Shown here piece after piece: positions 48,171 through 56,292 of a DNA stretch of 64,000 nt. The translations under genes and the position numbers were made by a program. The notes under the pieces are model-generated. The model was not told the DNA's origin. It saw nothing but the letters and a program-made list of their open reading frames with translations, and ran no database searches. The stretch is from the NCBI GenBank assembly GCA_051955985.1, contig JBQCGD010000020.1, forward strand, positions 1 through 64,000, written 5' to 3'. The stretch's first letter is position 1, and every line of letters starts with the position of its first letter. The stretch is from DATKPA01 sp051955985. Lineage in GTDB: Bacteria > Planctomycetota > Phycisphaerae > WQYP01.

Positions 48171-48854
48171 ATGAAGAACATGAAGCACATTCAGTTCGCA
48201 GTCGCCGGCCTCGCCGCCCTCGGTTTGTTCCGCGCAGCGCTTGCCGCCACCTGGGACGGCTATTCGACGATGCTCCCCGGCACCACGACCGCACAGCGCC
48301 CCGAACTCGCCGGCGAAGTCATTGCAAGCCAGGACATCGTCCTGCATCCCGGCGGTGCAAACGCCTGGTACCCGGATGCGATCCTGCACAACTACGTCGT
48401 GCGCGAAACGCACTCAGGAACGCTCGATTTCTATTTCCAATTGACCAGCACCAGCCCCCTCACCCAGAACATCCTGCAGATGGGCATCACAGGCTTTGAT
48501 CTCGGGCCGATGCTTGATGTGGATCAGATCGTCCCCGACACCGCCTATTCGCAGTTCTTCGCCGCACGCGTGGAGACGGCGGGGGGTCGCGGAATCCTCG
48601 CGACCGGGTCGCCGGCGCGCGGCAGCGGGACATTTCCGCTCGATCCCGGCGCCTCAACCGCCCCCCTGTTCGTGCACACGGATGCAACGATCCTTGATGC
48701 CTCCGGAACGTTCTCGTTCGAAGGCGAATCAATTCCTGGCAGCACGTACGCGCCGCTGGTCGGTGGCGCGGCGCCGGCGCCGGAACCGGGCACATTGATG
48801 TTGCTGCCGCTGACGCTGGCGGCCCTCGGTCTGCGGCGATTCAGACGCGCTTGA
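48171..48854 (+). CDS. PEP-CTERM protein
   Basis: A 227-residue exported protein. Signal peptide to about residue 27 (LFRAALAA), beta-rich body with HSGTLDFYFQLTS, and the PEP-CTERM end PAPEPGTLMLLPLTLAALGL with Arg cluster. GGAG lies 7 bases before ATG 48171. Its last 14 bases overlap the convergent DoxX gene, so the two transcripts are complementary at their ends. Function unknown. Confidence 0.85.
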   Translation: MKNMKHIQFAVAGLAALGLFRAALAATWDGYSTMLPGTTTAQRPELAGEVIASQDIVLHPGGANAWYPDAILHNYVVRETHSGTLDFYFQLTSTSPLTQNILQMGITGFDLGPMLDVDQIVPDTAYSQFFAARVETAGGRGILATGSPARGSGTFPLDPGASTAPLFVHTDATILDASGTFSFEGESIPGSTYAPLVGGAAPAPEPGTLMLLPLTLAALGLRRFRRA

Positions 48855-49371
48855 CCGGCTGGTCGAGCGGTTGCGGGCCGATCGCCCAGAGGCCGCGTCT
48901 GAAGAGAAGGGCGTCGAGGGAGATGAGGCCCGGCCCCGCGAGCAGGATCACGAGGGCTTCGGCGATGAGGTTCAAGTTGTATTCGTAGCCGATGCGCTCC
49001 GGGTGGGCGTAGTCGGAAACGAGCATGAAGCCGTTGGGCAGGTGAACGATGGCGATGGCGACAAGCATGTTGACGATGAGGGGGAGCGAGCCGAGGCGGG
49101 CGAAGAGGCCGAGGAAGATGGAAATGCCGCCGAGAAGCTGGCCCCACACGGCGAGGTAAGCCCAGACGATTTCCGGCAGGAGGGGCAGGTGCAGGTTCCT
49201 GGCGAAGTTGTCCGCGCCGAGTTCAAAGACAAGCTGATAGCCGTGGCGGATGAACGTCCAGCCAAGGGCCAGCCGGAGCAGAAGAAGGGCGACCGAGGTG
49301 GGGAAGGCGGTGTTGCCGGTGCGTGCGGCGGGGCCGAGCGGTGCGGCGGAAGCGGGATTGGGGAGGGTCAT
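48841..49371 (-). CDS. DoxX-family membrane protein
   Basis: A 176-residue integral membrane protein with about four helices. DoxX signatures are LLLLRLALGWTFIRHGYQ near residue 30, VWGQLLGGISIFLGLFARLG, and the C-terminal hydrophobic LIAEALVILLAGPGLISLDALL. DoxX proteins are small quinone- or redox-linked membrane subunits of uncertain function. ATG 49371 has GGAG 5 bases upstream. Its 3' end overlaps the convergent PEP-CTERM gene. Confidence 0.87.
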   Translation of the reverse strand: MTLPNPASAAPLGPAARTGNTAFPTSVALLLLRLALGWTFIRHGYQLVFELGADNFARNLHLPLLPEIVWAYLAVWGQLLGGISIFLGLFARLGSLPLIVNMLVAIAIVHLPNGFMLVSDYAHPERIGYEYNLNLIAEALVILLAGPGLISLDALLFRRGLWAIGPQPLDQPVKRV

Positions 49372-49460
49372 GAGGACTCCGTATGACTGAACGCGTTAAG
49401 TGGCGGACGCCTCGCTCCGCATCCGGCGAGTGACGCCGCCGAAAAGCGGCACTTCAAGCA

Positions 49461-50165
49461 TCAGCGGTGCATGGTATAGAGGATAAAGCCGAAGATGAGA
49501 AGGCCGATCGTGCCGAGAATGATCCCGGCGATCGCGAGGCCCTGGCCCGGGGGCTTGCCGGTGGCGGAATTGCCGGTGCGAAGGGCGAGCATCCCGAAAA
49601 TGATGGCGAGGAGCGGGGGAATGAAGATGCAGGAGGCGGGAATGCCGACGATGCCGAGGACGAGGCTGGCGACGGCCCAGGTGTTGGTGCCGGAGATCGA
49701 ATCGCCGACGGTCCCCTCCATGGTGAAGGGAAGTCCGCAGCCGACGCAGTTGTTGGAGGCGAGGGGGTTCTGGCGGTTGCAGCGGGGGCACTGGATGAAG
49801 CGTTCGCCCTCTTTGCCGGCGGTGATGATGAGGGGGGCCTTGTGGCCGGCGGCGGCGTAGGCGTGCACGGGGTGGGGGTCTTGCTTGATGATCTTGCCGG
49901 AGGTGGGATCAATGAGGCGGCCGCGGGCATCGAGGATGGGGATGACGATGGAGTTGCCGCAGGTCGGGCAGGTGCCGGATTGGCCGGCCATGGATTCGAC
50001 GGCTTCAAGGCGGCTGGAGCAATAGGAGCAGGAAAAGCCGTAGCGGCGGCCGCGATGGACCTGCGGGCCGGGTTGCGGCGCGGTGGCGGTGGCGGCGGCC
50101 CCAGCGGACGCAGGCGCGGCGGAGTCCGCGGGGGACTGCGGCGGATTGTTGGATTGTTCGCTCAT
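49461..50165 (-). CDS. Zinc-ribbon membrane protein with DUF4190-like C-terminus
   Basis: A 234-residue protein. After a Pro/Ala/Ser-rich start there is a ribbon FSCSYCSSRLEA...CPTCG (about residues 43-72), a second with CPRCNRQNP...CVGCG (about 123-141), and two hydrophobic segments (about 160-190 and 205-232; LGIVGIPASCIFIPPLLAII and IAGIILGTIGLLIFGFIL) of DUF4190 type. ATG 50165 is chosen over a longer frame that would overlap the convergent-side promoter of prmC. Function unknown; compare the paralogues at 4.4-6.5 kb, which have the same ribbon-plus-membrane plan but no close sequence match. Confidence 0.75.
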   Translation of the reverse strand: MSEQSNNPPQSPADSAAPASAGAAATATAPQPGPQVHRGRRYGFSCSYCSSRLEAVESMAGQSGTCPTCGNSIVIPILDARGRLIDPTSGKIIKQDPHPVHAYAAAGHKAPLIITAGKEGERFIQCPRCNRQNPLASNNCVGCGLPFTMEGTVGDSISGTNTWAVASLVLGIVGIPASCIFIPPLLAIIFGMLALRTGNSATGKPPGQGLAIAGIILGTIGLLIFGFILYTMHR

Positions 50166-50225
50166 CCGTTCTTGTGCCTTCCCGGGTTGCTTTGCGTGGG
50201 CATCATACCATGATAAAACTTGTCC

Positions 50226-51128
50226 ATGGCAGCAAACCCCACGCAAGTCTGGACGATCGGCTCACTTCTCACCTGGACGGCAGATTTTTTTACGAAAAAG
50301 GGCGTGGACGAACCGCGCCTGTCCGCGGAGCTGCTGCTGGCGCATTCGCTGAAATGTTCGCGGATGTCGCTCTACACGCAATATGAAAAAGTGCCGCCGG
50401 AACCGGAACTGGCGGCGTTTCGCGAGCTGGTGAAGCAGCGCTCCAACCATGTGCCTGTGGCGTATCTGGTCGGCAAGGCGTGGTTCTTCTCGCTCGAACT
50501 GACCGTGAACCGGGATGTGCTGATTCCCCGGGCCGATACGGAGACGCTGGTGGAGTTTGTGCTGCAGCACGCGCGGCAGCGGACGGAGTGGGCGGGGGCC
50601 GGGATGCCGGCGATCCTCGATTTGTGCACAGGGAGCGGGGCGATCCCGGTGGCGCTCGCCAAGCGGCTGCCGACGGCGGCGCTGACGGCGACGGATATCT
50701 CGGACAAGGCGCTCGCCGTGGCAAAGGAGAATGCGGCGACGCACGGGGTGGCGGAGCGGATCACGTTTCTGCAAGGCGATTTGTTTGAGCCGCTGGAGAA
50801 GGAGGCGGCCCCCGCGCTGTTTCATGTGATCACTTCGAATCCGCCGTACATTCCGACCGCCGAGGTGGAGAAGCTGCCGGCGGGCATTCGTGAGCATGAG
50901 CCGCGGATCGCCCTGGATGGGGGAATGGACGGGATGGCGTTTCATCGCCGGATCGTGGCCGGGGCGAAGCGGTTCATGCACCCGGGCGGATTGCTGATCA
51001 TGGAGATGCAGTTCGATCAGGGGGACGCATTGAAGGGGGTGTTCGCGTCGAGCGGGTATTTGGGCAACACGCGGATCGTGCGGGATGCGGCGGGCCATCC
51101 GCGCTGCGTGGTGGGGACGCGCGAGTAG
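50226..51128 (+). CDS. prmC: Peptide chain release factor N5-glutamine methyltransferase
   Basis: A 300-residue methyltransferase that modifies the Gln of the GGQ motif in release factors RF1 and RF2. It has the N-terminal helical substrate-recognition domain, motif I LDLCTGSGAI (residues 131-140), and the diagnostic NPPY (205-208) that holds the glutamine amide. ATG 50226 is chosen; an in-frame TTG at 50220 is possible. It is divergent from the ribbon protein and converges on the MetE-like gene across an inverted word repeat. Confidence 0.93.
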   Translation: MAANPTQVWTIGSLLTWTADFFTKKGVDEPRLSAELLLAHSLKCSRMSLYTQYEKVPPEPELAAFRELVKQRSNHVPVAYLVGKAWFFSLELTVNRDVLIPRADTETLVEFVLQHARQRTEWAGAGMPAILDLCTGSGAIPVALAKRLPTAALTATDISDKALAVAKENAATHGVAERITFLQGDLFEPLEKEAAPALFHVITSNPPYIPTAEVEKLPAGIREHEPRIALDGGMDGMAFHRRIVAGAKRFMHPGGLLIMEMQFDQGDALKGVFASSGYLGNTRIVRDAAGHPRCVVGTRE

Positions 51129-51134
51129 GGGGGT

Positions 51135-51201
51135 GAAGAAGCAAGAATCAAGAAGGATGGGGGAACAAGAAGCCTTCTTGATTCTTAATTCTTGCTTCTT
51201 G
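51135..51201. repeat. AAGAATC/GATTCTT inverted word pair
   Basis: GAAGAAGCAAGAATCAAGAA (51135 on) and its inverted counterpart CCTTCTTGATTCTTAATTCT (51173 on) flank a 16-base loop between the convergent prmC and MetE-like genes. The same words occur at 52260-52331. Confidence 0.65.
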
Positions 51202-51212
51202 CGACAGCCATT

Positions 51213-52220
51213 TCAGCGGCTGGCGGCGATGAAAGTGTCGCGGCCTTTCACGAGGTTGATGATCTTGGCGTCGGCGACGTTGCGCTTGTGCATCCAGAAG
51301 CCGCAGTCGGGGTGGACGTATTTGAGGCGGTTGGGCCCCAGGGCCTTGTCGATGGATTCGATGGTGCGGGCGATGTCGTCGGGCGATTCGATGACCGTGG
51401 ATTTGACGTCGATCACGCCAATCCCGATGCCGATCTCCGGCCGGATGTCCTTGAGCGCGGCGAGATCATTGGGGCCGCGGCGGGTCATTTCGAGCAGGAC
51501 ATGGTCGATGTTCAGTTCGTTGATGAAGTTGATGAGGGACTTGTAGTCGCCCTGCTGCACGGTCTGACCGCCGTAGTTGCCGAAGCACATGTGGACGGCG
51601 GCCTTGCGGGGGACCACTTCGAAGATGCGGTTGAGGGCTTCGGCGGCCCAGGGCGCGTCGGCAGGGTTGCCGGTCAGGATCTCTTCATTGATCTGGACGA
51701 CCTCGGCGTCGATGTTGCGGACCTGCGAGGCGAGAACATCGGCGAGGGCGTTGATGAGGGCTTCCTTGGATTTGTAGTGCTTGTCGAGGAGCACGCGGCC
51801 CAGCATGTAGGGGCTGGTCATCGTAAACTTGAGAGGCCGGGCGGTGAGAGCGCGAGCGCGGAGAAAGTCGTGTTCGAGGTTGAGAGTGCCGTCGCCGATC
51901 TGGCCGTCAACGACGCCGGCGGCCCGGGAGCGGAAGCGGAGGTGGGTGAGCTCGGCGAACTTATGATCTTCGGGGCGGGTAACCGCGGTGCGGACGTTGG
52001 TGAGTTTCTGGATGAAGTACTCGATGGCGCCGTTGGTTTCGGGGTGGTTGACGTCGTAGCGGTTCATTTCGCCGTCGGTGAGAAGATCGATGCCTGCCAT
52101 TTCCTGGGTTTTCAGGACGGCGGCGGTGGCGTCCCGGAGGGCCTGCTCGTAGGGGTGAAGGACGAGCCATTCGGGGGCGGGATAGGTGCCGATGAGGGTG
52201 GTAAGGATGTCGTGGGACAT
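51213..52220 (-). CDS. MetE-like cobalamin-independent methionine synthase C-terminal-domain protein
   Basis: A 335-residue protein matching only the catalytic C-terminal barrel of MetE. The zinc ligands are His210 and Cys212 (VHMCFGN), Glu244 (LLEM) and Cys306 (HPDCGFW). The folate-binding N-terminal half of full MetE (about 750 residues) is absent, as in archaeal and 'core' MetE proteins that use other methyl donors. AGGAGG lies 5 bases before ATG 52220. It is followed upstream by smpB across word repeats. Confidence 0.87.
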   Translation of the reverse strand: MSHDILTTLIGTYPAPEWLVLHPYEQALRDATAAVLKTQEMAGIDLLTDGEMNRYDVNHPETNGAIEYFIQKLTNVRTAVTRPEDHKFAELTHLRFRSRAAGVVDGQIGDGTLNLEHDFLRARALTARPLKFTMTSPYMLGRVLLDKHYKSKEALINALADVLASQVRNIDAEVVQINEEILTGNPADAPWAAEALNRIFEVVPRKAAVHMCFGNYGGQTVQQGDYKSLINFINELNIDHVLLEMTRRGPNDLAALKDIRPEIGIGIGVIDVKSTVIESPDDIARTIESIDKALGPNRLKYVHPDCGFWMHKRNVADAKIINLVKGRDTFIAASR

Positions 52221-52259
52221 GGGAACCTCCTGCGGAAGAAGGGAGGAGCGGGAATCAAT

Positions 52260-52331
52260 AAGCAAGAAGCAGGAATCAAGAAGGGGCGGGCGGCAGGGGT
52301 TCTTCATTCTTGGTTCTTGATTCTTGCTTCT
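52260..52331. repeat. AAGAATC/GATTCTT inverted word pair, second copy
   Basis: AAGCAAGAAGCAGGAATCAA (52260 on) and the inverted GGTTCTTGATTCTTGCTTCT (ending 52331) surround a GC-rich spacer. The right arm abuts the smpB stop codon. Same family as 51135-51201. Confidence 0.65.
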
Positions 52332-52336
52332 CCGTT

Positions 52337-52858
52337 TTACCGCCGTCGCGTGGCGCGGTCCATGTTGCGTTTGTCTTCGCGGTCCTTGATCGCCTGGCGC
52401 TTGTCGAATTGTTTCTTACCCTGGGCAAGGCCGAGGAGGACCTTGGCGTACCCGCGCTTGAAGTAGATTTCCAGAGGAACGAGCGTGGCTCCGTTTTCTT
52501 TCTTGATCCGCTGTTCCAGGCGGCGGATCTCCCGCTTGTGCAGGAGGAGCCGGCGGTTGCGCGTCGGATCGTGGTTCATCTGGTTGGCTTCGATGTATTC
52601 CTCGATGTGGCAGGCCATCATGACGACCTGGCCGTCGCGAATGCGGGCGAAGCTGCCGGCGAGCTGCACCTTGCCCTGGCGGACCGATTTGACCTCGGAG
52701 CCGACGAGCTCGACGCCGCACTCGATGGTGTCGAGGATGTGGTAATCGAAGTGGGCGCGGCGGTTCTTGATGCGCGGGGCGAGCTTGCCGCTGTCGACCT
52801 CCGACTTCTTTTTCTTCGGTTCGCTGGAGGACGTTGGGGTGGTGCCGCGTTTACTCAT
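52337..52858 (-). CDS. smpB: SsrA-binding protein SmpB
   Basis: A 173-residue tmRNA-binding protein for trans-translation. Family blocks are RAHFDYHILDTIECGVEL, GSEVKSVRQGKVQL, and the basic C-terminal tail KKQFDKRQAIKDREDKR that enters the ribosomal decoding centre. The N-terminus has a Lys/Ser-rich extension of about 25 residues. ATG 52858 has no Shine-Dalgarno; a TATACT -10-like box ends 8 bases upstream, so the mRNA may be leaderless. No tmRNA gene was recognised in the window. Confidence 0.93.
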   Translation of the reverse strand: MSKRGTTPTSSSEPKKKKSEVDSGKLAPRIKNRRAHFDYHILDTIECGVELVGSEVKSVRQGKVQLAGSFARIRDGQVVMMACHIEEYIEANQMNHDPTRNRRLLLHKREIRRLEQRIKKENGATLVPLEIYFKRGYAKVLLGLAQGKKQFDKRQAIKDREDKRNMDRATRRR

Positions 52859-52880
52859 AGTGGCATAGTATACGCACGAA

Positions 52881-52904
52881 GTGGGGCGGACGCCTTCGTC
52901 GGCC
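52881..52904. repeat. GTGGGGCSGACGCC word
   Basis: GTGGGGCGGACGCCTTCGTC followed by GGCC matches the complement of 59080-59104 at 22 of 25 positions (counted from A at 52880). It lies upstream of smpB. Confidence 0.5.
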
Positions 52905-53046
52905 GGCCGGGAAAACTCCGATCGAAGGTTCCCGCTGCTCAAATGATCGGCCGCCGGGCAGCATCGGCCCCACCGGGGGTGCCCATTATCGGCCAGGGGG
53001 GAGTTTTTCCTTGACCGAAGTTGCCCATATTCGATAGTCTGCATGT

Positions 53047-53307
53047 ATGGACGCGCTGACCGACAGCAAAGCGATCTTTGAGCAGCTTTCCGATACCGAT
53101 GGGGCGGAGGGGGTGCGCACCGTGATCGAGAATCACGACGCCTGGCTGCAGAATGCGGCGGTGCAGCTCAACATTACGGCCGCCATGCGGGCACAGGTCG
53201 CGCGGACGCCCCGGCCGGAAATCGTCAACCGGCGAATTGAGCTCCAGCGGCAGAAACTCCAGGCGCTCGTCACGCGCTTGCCGATTCGCCTCTCGTCCGC
53301 GGGTTGA
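53047..53307 (+). CDS. Small unknown protein
   Basis: An 86-residue protein, helical, acidic N-terminal half (LTDSKAIFEQLSDTD) and basic C-terminal half (EIVNRRIELQRQKLQALVTR), with no known domain. It is divergent from smpB and 53 bases before the FAH gene in the same direction. ATG 53047 lacks a clear ribosome-binding site. Composition supports a gene, but it is short. Confidence 0.5.
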   Translation: MDALTDSKAIFEQLSDTDGAEGVRTVIENHDAWLQNAAVQLNITAAMRAQVARTPRPEIVNRRIELQRQKLQALVTRLPIRLSSAG

Positions 53308-53360
53308 TTGAATCCTCCTATATGAAGCGGTAGGCTCCGGAATTCTCTTTCGGAGAACCT

Positions 53361-54167
53361 ATGCGCATCATCCGTTTTCTCGATTCGGTGAACCAGGTGC
53401 ACCTTGGCGTGGACCAGGGGGATGGGACGGCGTTGCGCATCCAGGGGGATGTGTTGGCGAACCACACGGTGACGCACCAGAAGGTGGCAGTGAAGAAGCT
53501 GCTCGCGCCGCTCGTGCCGGCGGCGATCCTCTGCATTGGGCTCAACTACCGGAAGCATGCGGAGGAGACGGGGGCAAAGATTCCGGAGTTTCCGGTGCTG
53601 TTCATGAAGAACCCGGGGGCCGTGCAGAATCCGGGCGATCCCATCGCGTTGCCGACGCATCTGCGCAGCGGACAGGTGGATTGGGAGTGCGAGCTGGCGA
53701 TCGTGATCGGGAAGCGGGCGAAGAATGTGTCCAAGGAGCGGGCGCTCGAGTACGTGCTGGGCTACACGTGCGGGAATGATGTCTCCGCGCGGGACTGGCA
53801 GCGGCAGTGGGGCGGTTCGCAGTGGTGCAAGGGGAAGGGGTTCGACACCTTCTGCCCGCTCGGGCCGGCGATCGTGACGGGGGATGAGATTGGCAATCCC
53901 AATGCACTGAAACTGGAGACGAGGGTGAACGGGGAGGTGATGCAGTCGTCGAACACGGCGGACATGATTTTCAGCGTGCCGCGGCTGATCGAGTTTCTGT
54001 CCGGATCGACGACGCTGTTGCCCGGGACCGTGATTTTGACGGGGACGCCGAACGGGGTGGGGATGGGCATGAATCCGCAGCGGTTTTTGAAGGCGGGGGA
54101 TACCGTGACGGTGTCGATCGAGAAGATCGGGGAGTTGACGAATCCGGTGGTTGCGGAGGCGTCGTGA
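53361..54167 (+). CDS. Fumarylacetoacetate hydrolase family protein
   Basis: A 268-residue FAH-fold enzyme. Metal ligands are visible: Glu109 and Glu111 (DWECELAIVIG) and Asp140 (CGNDVSARDWQ); GLNYRKHAEE (60-69) and TGTPNGVGMG complete the active site. Family members hydrolyse or decarboxylate acylpyruvates and related 2-oxo acids. It starts an apparent operon with a CDGSH protein, a PL6 lyase and a receiver-like protein. 2-Oxo-3-deoxy acids are products of uronate breakdown, so a link to PL6 products is conceivable but unproven. Confidence 0.92.
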   Translation: MRIIRFLDSVNQVHLGVDQGDGTALRIQGDVLANHTVTHQKVAVKKLLAPLVPAAILCIGLNYRKHAEETGAKIPEFPVLFMKNPGAVQNPGDPIALPTHLRSGQVDWECELAIVIGKRAKNVSKERALEYVLGYTCGNDVSARDWQRQWGGSQWCKGKGFDTFCPLGPAIVTGDEIGNPNALKLETRVNGEVMQSSNTADMIFSVPRLIEFLSGSTTLLPGTVILTGTPNGVGMGMNPQRFLKAGDTVTVSIEKIGELTNPVVAEAS

Positions 54168-54194
54168 GTTGTTTTTGTAAAAGTGGAGTGAGTC

Positions 54195-54479
54195 ATGACT
54201 GAGCCGTTTGGACAGGATCCCTCGCCGACCGGGAAAAAGACGCCGACGTGTGCCGGACGTGCGCCGATTGTGCTGGAGTTGCCGCCGGGGACGTACTGGT
54301 GGTGTGCGTGCGGGCTGTCGAAGTCGCAGCCATTTTGCGATGGGTCGCATGAGGGGACGGGGTTTGTGCCGCACGAACTGGTGATCACGGAGACGAAGCG
54401 CTACGGGCTCTGCACCTGCAAGACGTCGAGCAAGGGTCCGATTTGCGATGGGTCGCACAAGCGGCTGCCGCCGGAGTGA
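54195..54479 (+). CDS. Double CDGSH iron-sulfur protein
   Basis: A 94-residue protein with two CDGSH motifs, each binding a [2Fe-2S] cluster through three Cys and one His: Cys37, 39, 48 with His52 (CACGLSKSQPFCDGSH) and Cys73, 75, 84 with His88 (CTCKTSSKGPICDGSH). Two-cluster soluble CDGSH proteins resemble human MiNT (CISD3). They are thought to handle electrons or clusters. No transmembrane helix. ATG 54195 has GGAG about 6 bases upstream. Tightly spaced between FAH and PL6 genes. Confidence 0.92.
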   Translation: MTEPFGQDPSPTGKKTPTCAGRAPIVLELPPGTYWWCACGLSKSQPFCDGSHEGTGFVPHELVITETKRYGLCTCKTSSKGPICDGSHKRLPPE

Positions 54480-54483
54480 GTGG

Positions 54484-55896
54484 ATGAAGCGGATTCTGGC
54501 GATCGCGGCGACGGTCTGTTTGTGGGCTGCGGGCGATGCGTTGGCGCGCGAGGTGCGGGTGCAGGACGTCGCGGGGTTGCAGCAGGCGCTGGATAGCGCG
54601 ATGCCGGGGGATGTGGTGGTGTTGAAGGATGGCGTGTGGAAGGATGCGGCGGTTGATGTGAAAAAAGGGGGAGCCGCGGGAAAGGCGGTCACGGTGCGGG
54701 CGGAGACGCCGGGGGGCGTGTCGCTGGAGGGGGCGTCGCATCTGGAGATTGCGGCGCCCTGGGTGGATGTGGAGGGGTTGCTGTTCACGAAGGGGAGCAT
54801 TCAGCACGGGTACGTGATCTGGGTGCATTCGGATCATGATGTGGTGCGCGACTGCGCGGTGGTGGATTACAACCCGGCGAAGTTTGAGACCGGCTATTAC
54901 TGGCTTTTTTTCAGCGGGAATGACAATCTCGCGGAACGCTGCTTCTTTAAGGGGAAGAGCAACATGCAGCCGGTGGTGGGGAACGACCTCGAGGGGGCGC
55001 GGCACAACACCGTGCGGCGGTGTTACTTCAAGGATGTGCCGTACAACGAGGCGAACGGGCGGGAGATTTTGCGGATCTGGGGCTCGGGGAAGTATGAGCA
55101 CGCGGCGGGGGACGGGGCGTTTTTTACGATTGAAGAGAATCTGTTCGATCATGCGGATGGGGAGGGATCGGAGATTATTTCGCTGAAGTCGGATCGGAAC
55201 CTGGTGATTCACAACACGATTCGCGGGACGCGCGGGGGGATCAACATCCGGCAGGGGCAGTACAACACGATCAAGGAGAATGCGATTTTCGGGGATGGGG
55301 TGGAGCGGGCGATGGGGGTGCGGGTGTCGGGGGCGCACAACGTGGTGGAGGGGAATTATGTGGAGGGGTGCCGGTATGGGTACCAGGTCTCGTGCGGGGA
55401 GTACATTCGGGAGGCGTTGACGCCGGGGTACAGGCCGAACGTGCCGACGAAGGGAACGGCGGTGGCGGGGACGGTGGTGGCGACGTATGCGCCGGTGAAA
55501 GATCTGCTGCTGAAGCGGAACGTGGCGGTGGGGAACCGGGGGCCGGACCTGGTGATTGGACCGGATTACAAGCATCACTGGCCGGAGATGCAGTTGGTGC
55601 TGCTGCCGGAGGAATGCGTGTTTGAGGGGAATCGGTTTGTGCGGCCGGAGGGGGGCGTGTCGGTGAAGGTGACATTGCCGGAGAAGGAGAAGCCGCTGGA
55701 TCGGTTTTCTTTTGAGCCGAACCGGTTTGAGGGGAATGTGCTGGTCGGGGGGACGGATGCCGACGAGGCATCGCGCGGCGAGTGCCGGGAGGAGGCGTTG
55801 CCGGCGGGGTGGACAGAGGGGCAGGAGAAGCCGAAGTTTGTGGTGTTAACGCCGGCGGATGTGGGGCCGGCGTGGATTCGCGGGCGTGGGTGGTGA
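54484..55896 (+). CDS. Secreted polysaccharide lyase family 6 (alginate lyase / chondroitinase B-like)
   Basis: A 470-residue exported parallel beta-helix enzyme. A signal peptide ends about residue 21 (WAAGDALA). The PL6 active site is present: Lys235 and Arg256, 21 residues apart as in chondroitinase B (Lys250, Arg271), and the calcium-binding Glu228 and Glu230, seven and five residues before the Lys as in that enzyme (EGSEIISLKS, GGINIRQG). PL6 enzymes cleave alginate or chondroitin/dermatan by beta-elimination; alginate is the commoner substrate. ATG 54484 has GGAG 7 bases upstream, 4 bases after the CDGSH stop: an operon. Confidence 0.92.
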   Translation: MKRILAIAATVCLWAAGDALAREVRVQDVAGLQQALDSAMPGDVVVLKDGVWKDAAVDVKKGGAAGKAVTVRAETPGGVSLEGASHLEIAAPWVDVEGLLFTKGSIQHGYVIWVHSDHDVVRDCAVVDYNPAKFETGYYWLFFSGNDNLAERCFFKGKSNMQPVVGNDLEGARHNTVRRCYFKDVPYNEANGREILRIWGSGKYEHAAGDGAFFTIEENLFDHADGEGSEIISLKSDRNLVIHNTIRGTRGGINIRQGQYNTIKENAIFGDGVERAMGVRVSGAHNVVEGNYVEGCRYGYQVSCGEYIREALTPGYRPNVPTKGTAVAGTVVATYAPVKDLLLKRNVAVGNRGPDLVIGPDYKHHWPEMQLVLLPEECVFEGNRFVRPEGGVSVKVTLPEKEKPLDRFSFEPNRFEGNVLVGGTDADEASRGECREEALPAGWTEGQEKPKFVVLTPADVGPAWIRGRGW

Positions 55897-55908
55897 AGGA
55901 GTGATGCG

Positions 55909-56253
55909 ATGCTGATTGCGGTGGTGACGGATTTGATTTTCGGGACGAAGATCACGGGGACTGCGAAGGCGCTGGGGAAGCCGTTTGCCGTGGCGCGGAG
56001 CCTGGAGCGGCTGCGGGCGCTGCTGGAGGAGGGGCCGGCGTCGCCGCTGGTGATCGTGGATTTGAATTCGAGCGGGGTGGATACGGTGGAGGCGGTGCGG
56101 GTGGCGAGGGGGCATGCGAAAAAGCCGCGGGTGGTGGCGTTTTTGTCGCATGTGCAGGTGGAGCTGGCGCAGCAGGCGAAGGCGGCGGGGGCGGATCGGG
56201 TGATGGCGCGATCTGGTTTTGTTGAACACCTTCCCACCCTCCTGGCCGAATGA
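55909..56253 (+). CDS. Receiver-like (CheY-fold) small protein
   Basis: A 114-residue alpha/beta protein resembling a degenerate response-regulator receiver: hydrophobic strands LIAVVTDLIFG, LVIVDLNSSG and RVVAFLSHV, the last followed by a helix and AGADRVMARSGF. The Asp of VIVDL could be the phospho-acceptor position, but the acidic pocket at strand 1 is not conserved, so phosphorylation is doubtful. AAGGAG (55896-55901) lies 7 bases before ATG 55909, overlapping the PL6 stop. It ends at a strong bidirectional terminator. Confidence 0.75.
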   Translation: MLIAVVTDLIFGTKITGTAKALGKPFAVARSLERLRALLEEGPASPLVIVDLNSSGVDTVEAVRVARGHAKKPRVVAFLSHVQVELAQQAKAAGADRVMARSGFVEHLPTLLAE

Positions 56254-56280
56254 AGGGGCCCGGTTTTTGCCCGGGCCCCT
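56254..56280. terminator. Bidirectional terminator between convergent genes
   Basis: AGGGGCCCGG (56254-56263) pairs with CCGGGCCCCT (56271-56280) across a T-rich loop, between the receiver-like gene and cysK. Confidence 0.8.
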
Positions 56281-56292
56281 ATTGCGATCGGC

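Noticed and set aside
53361..56253. The FAH, CDGSH, PL6 and receiver genes as a defence or signalling island
   Set aside because: None of the proteins carries a defence-type domain, and their spacing and codon use look like an ordinary metabolic operon.
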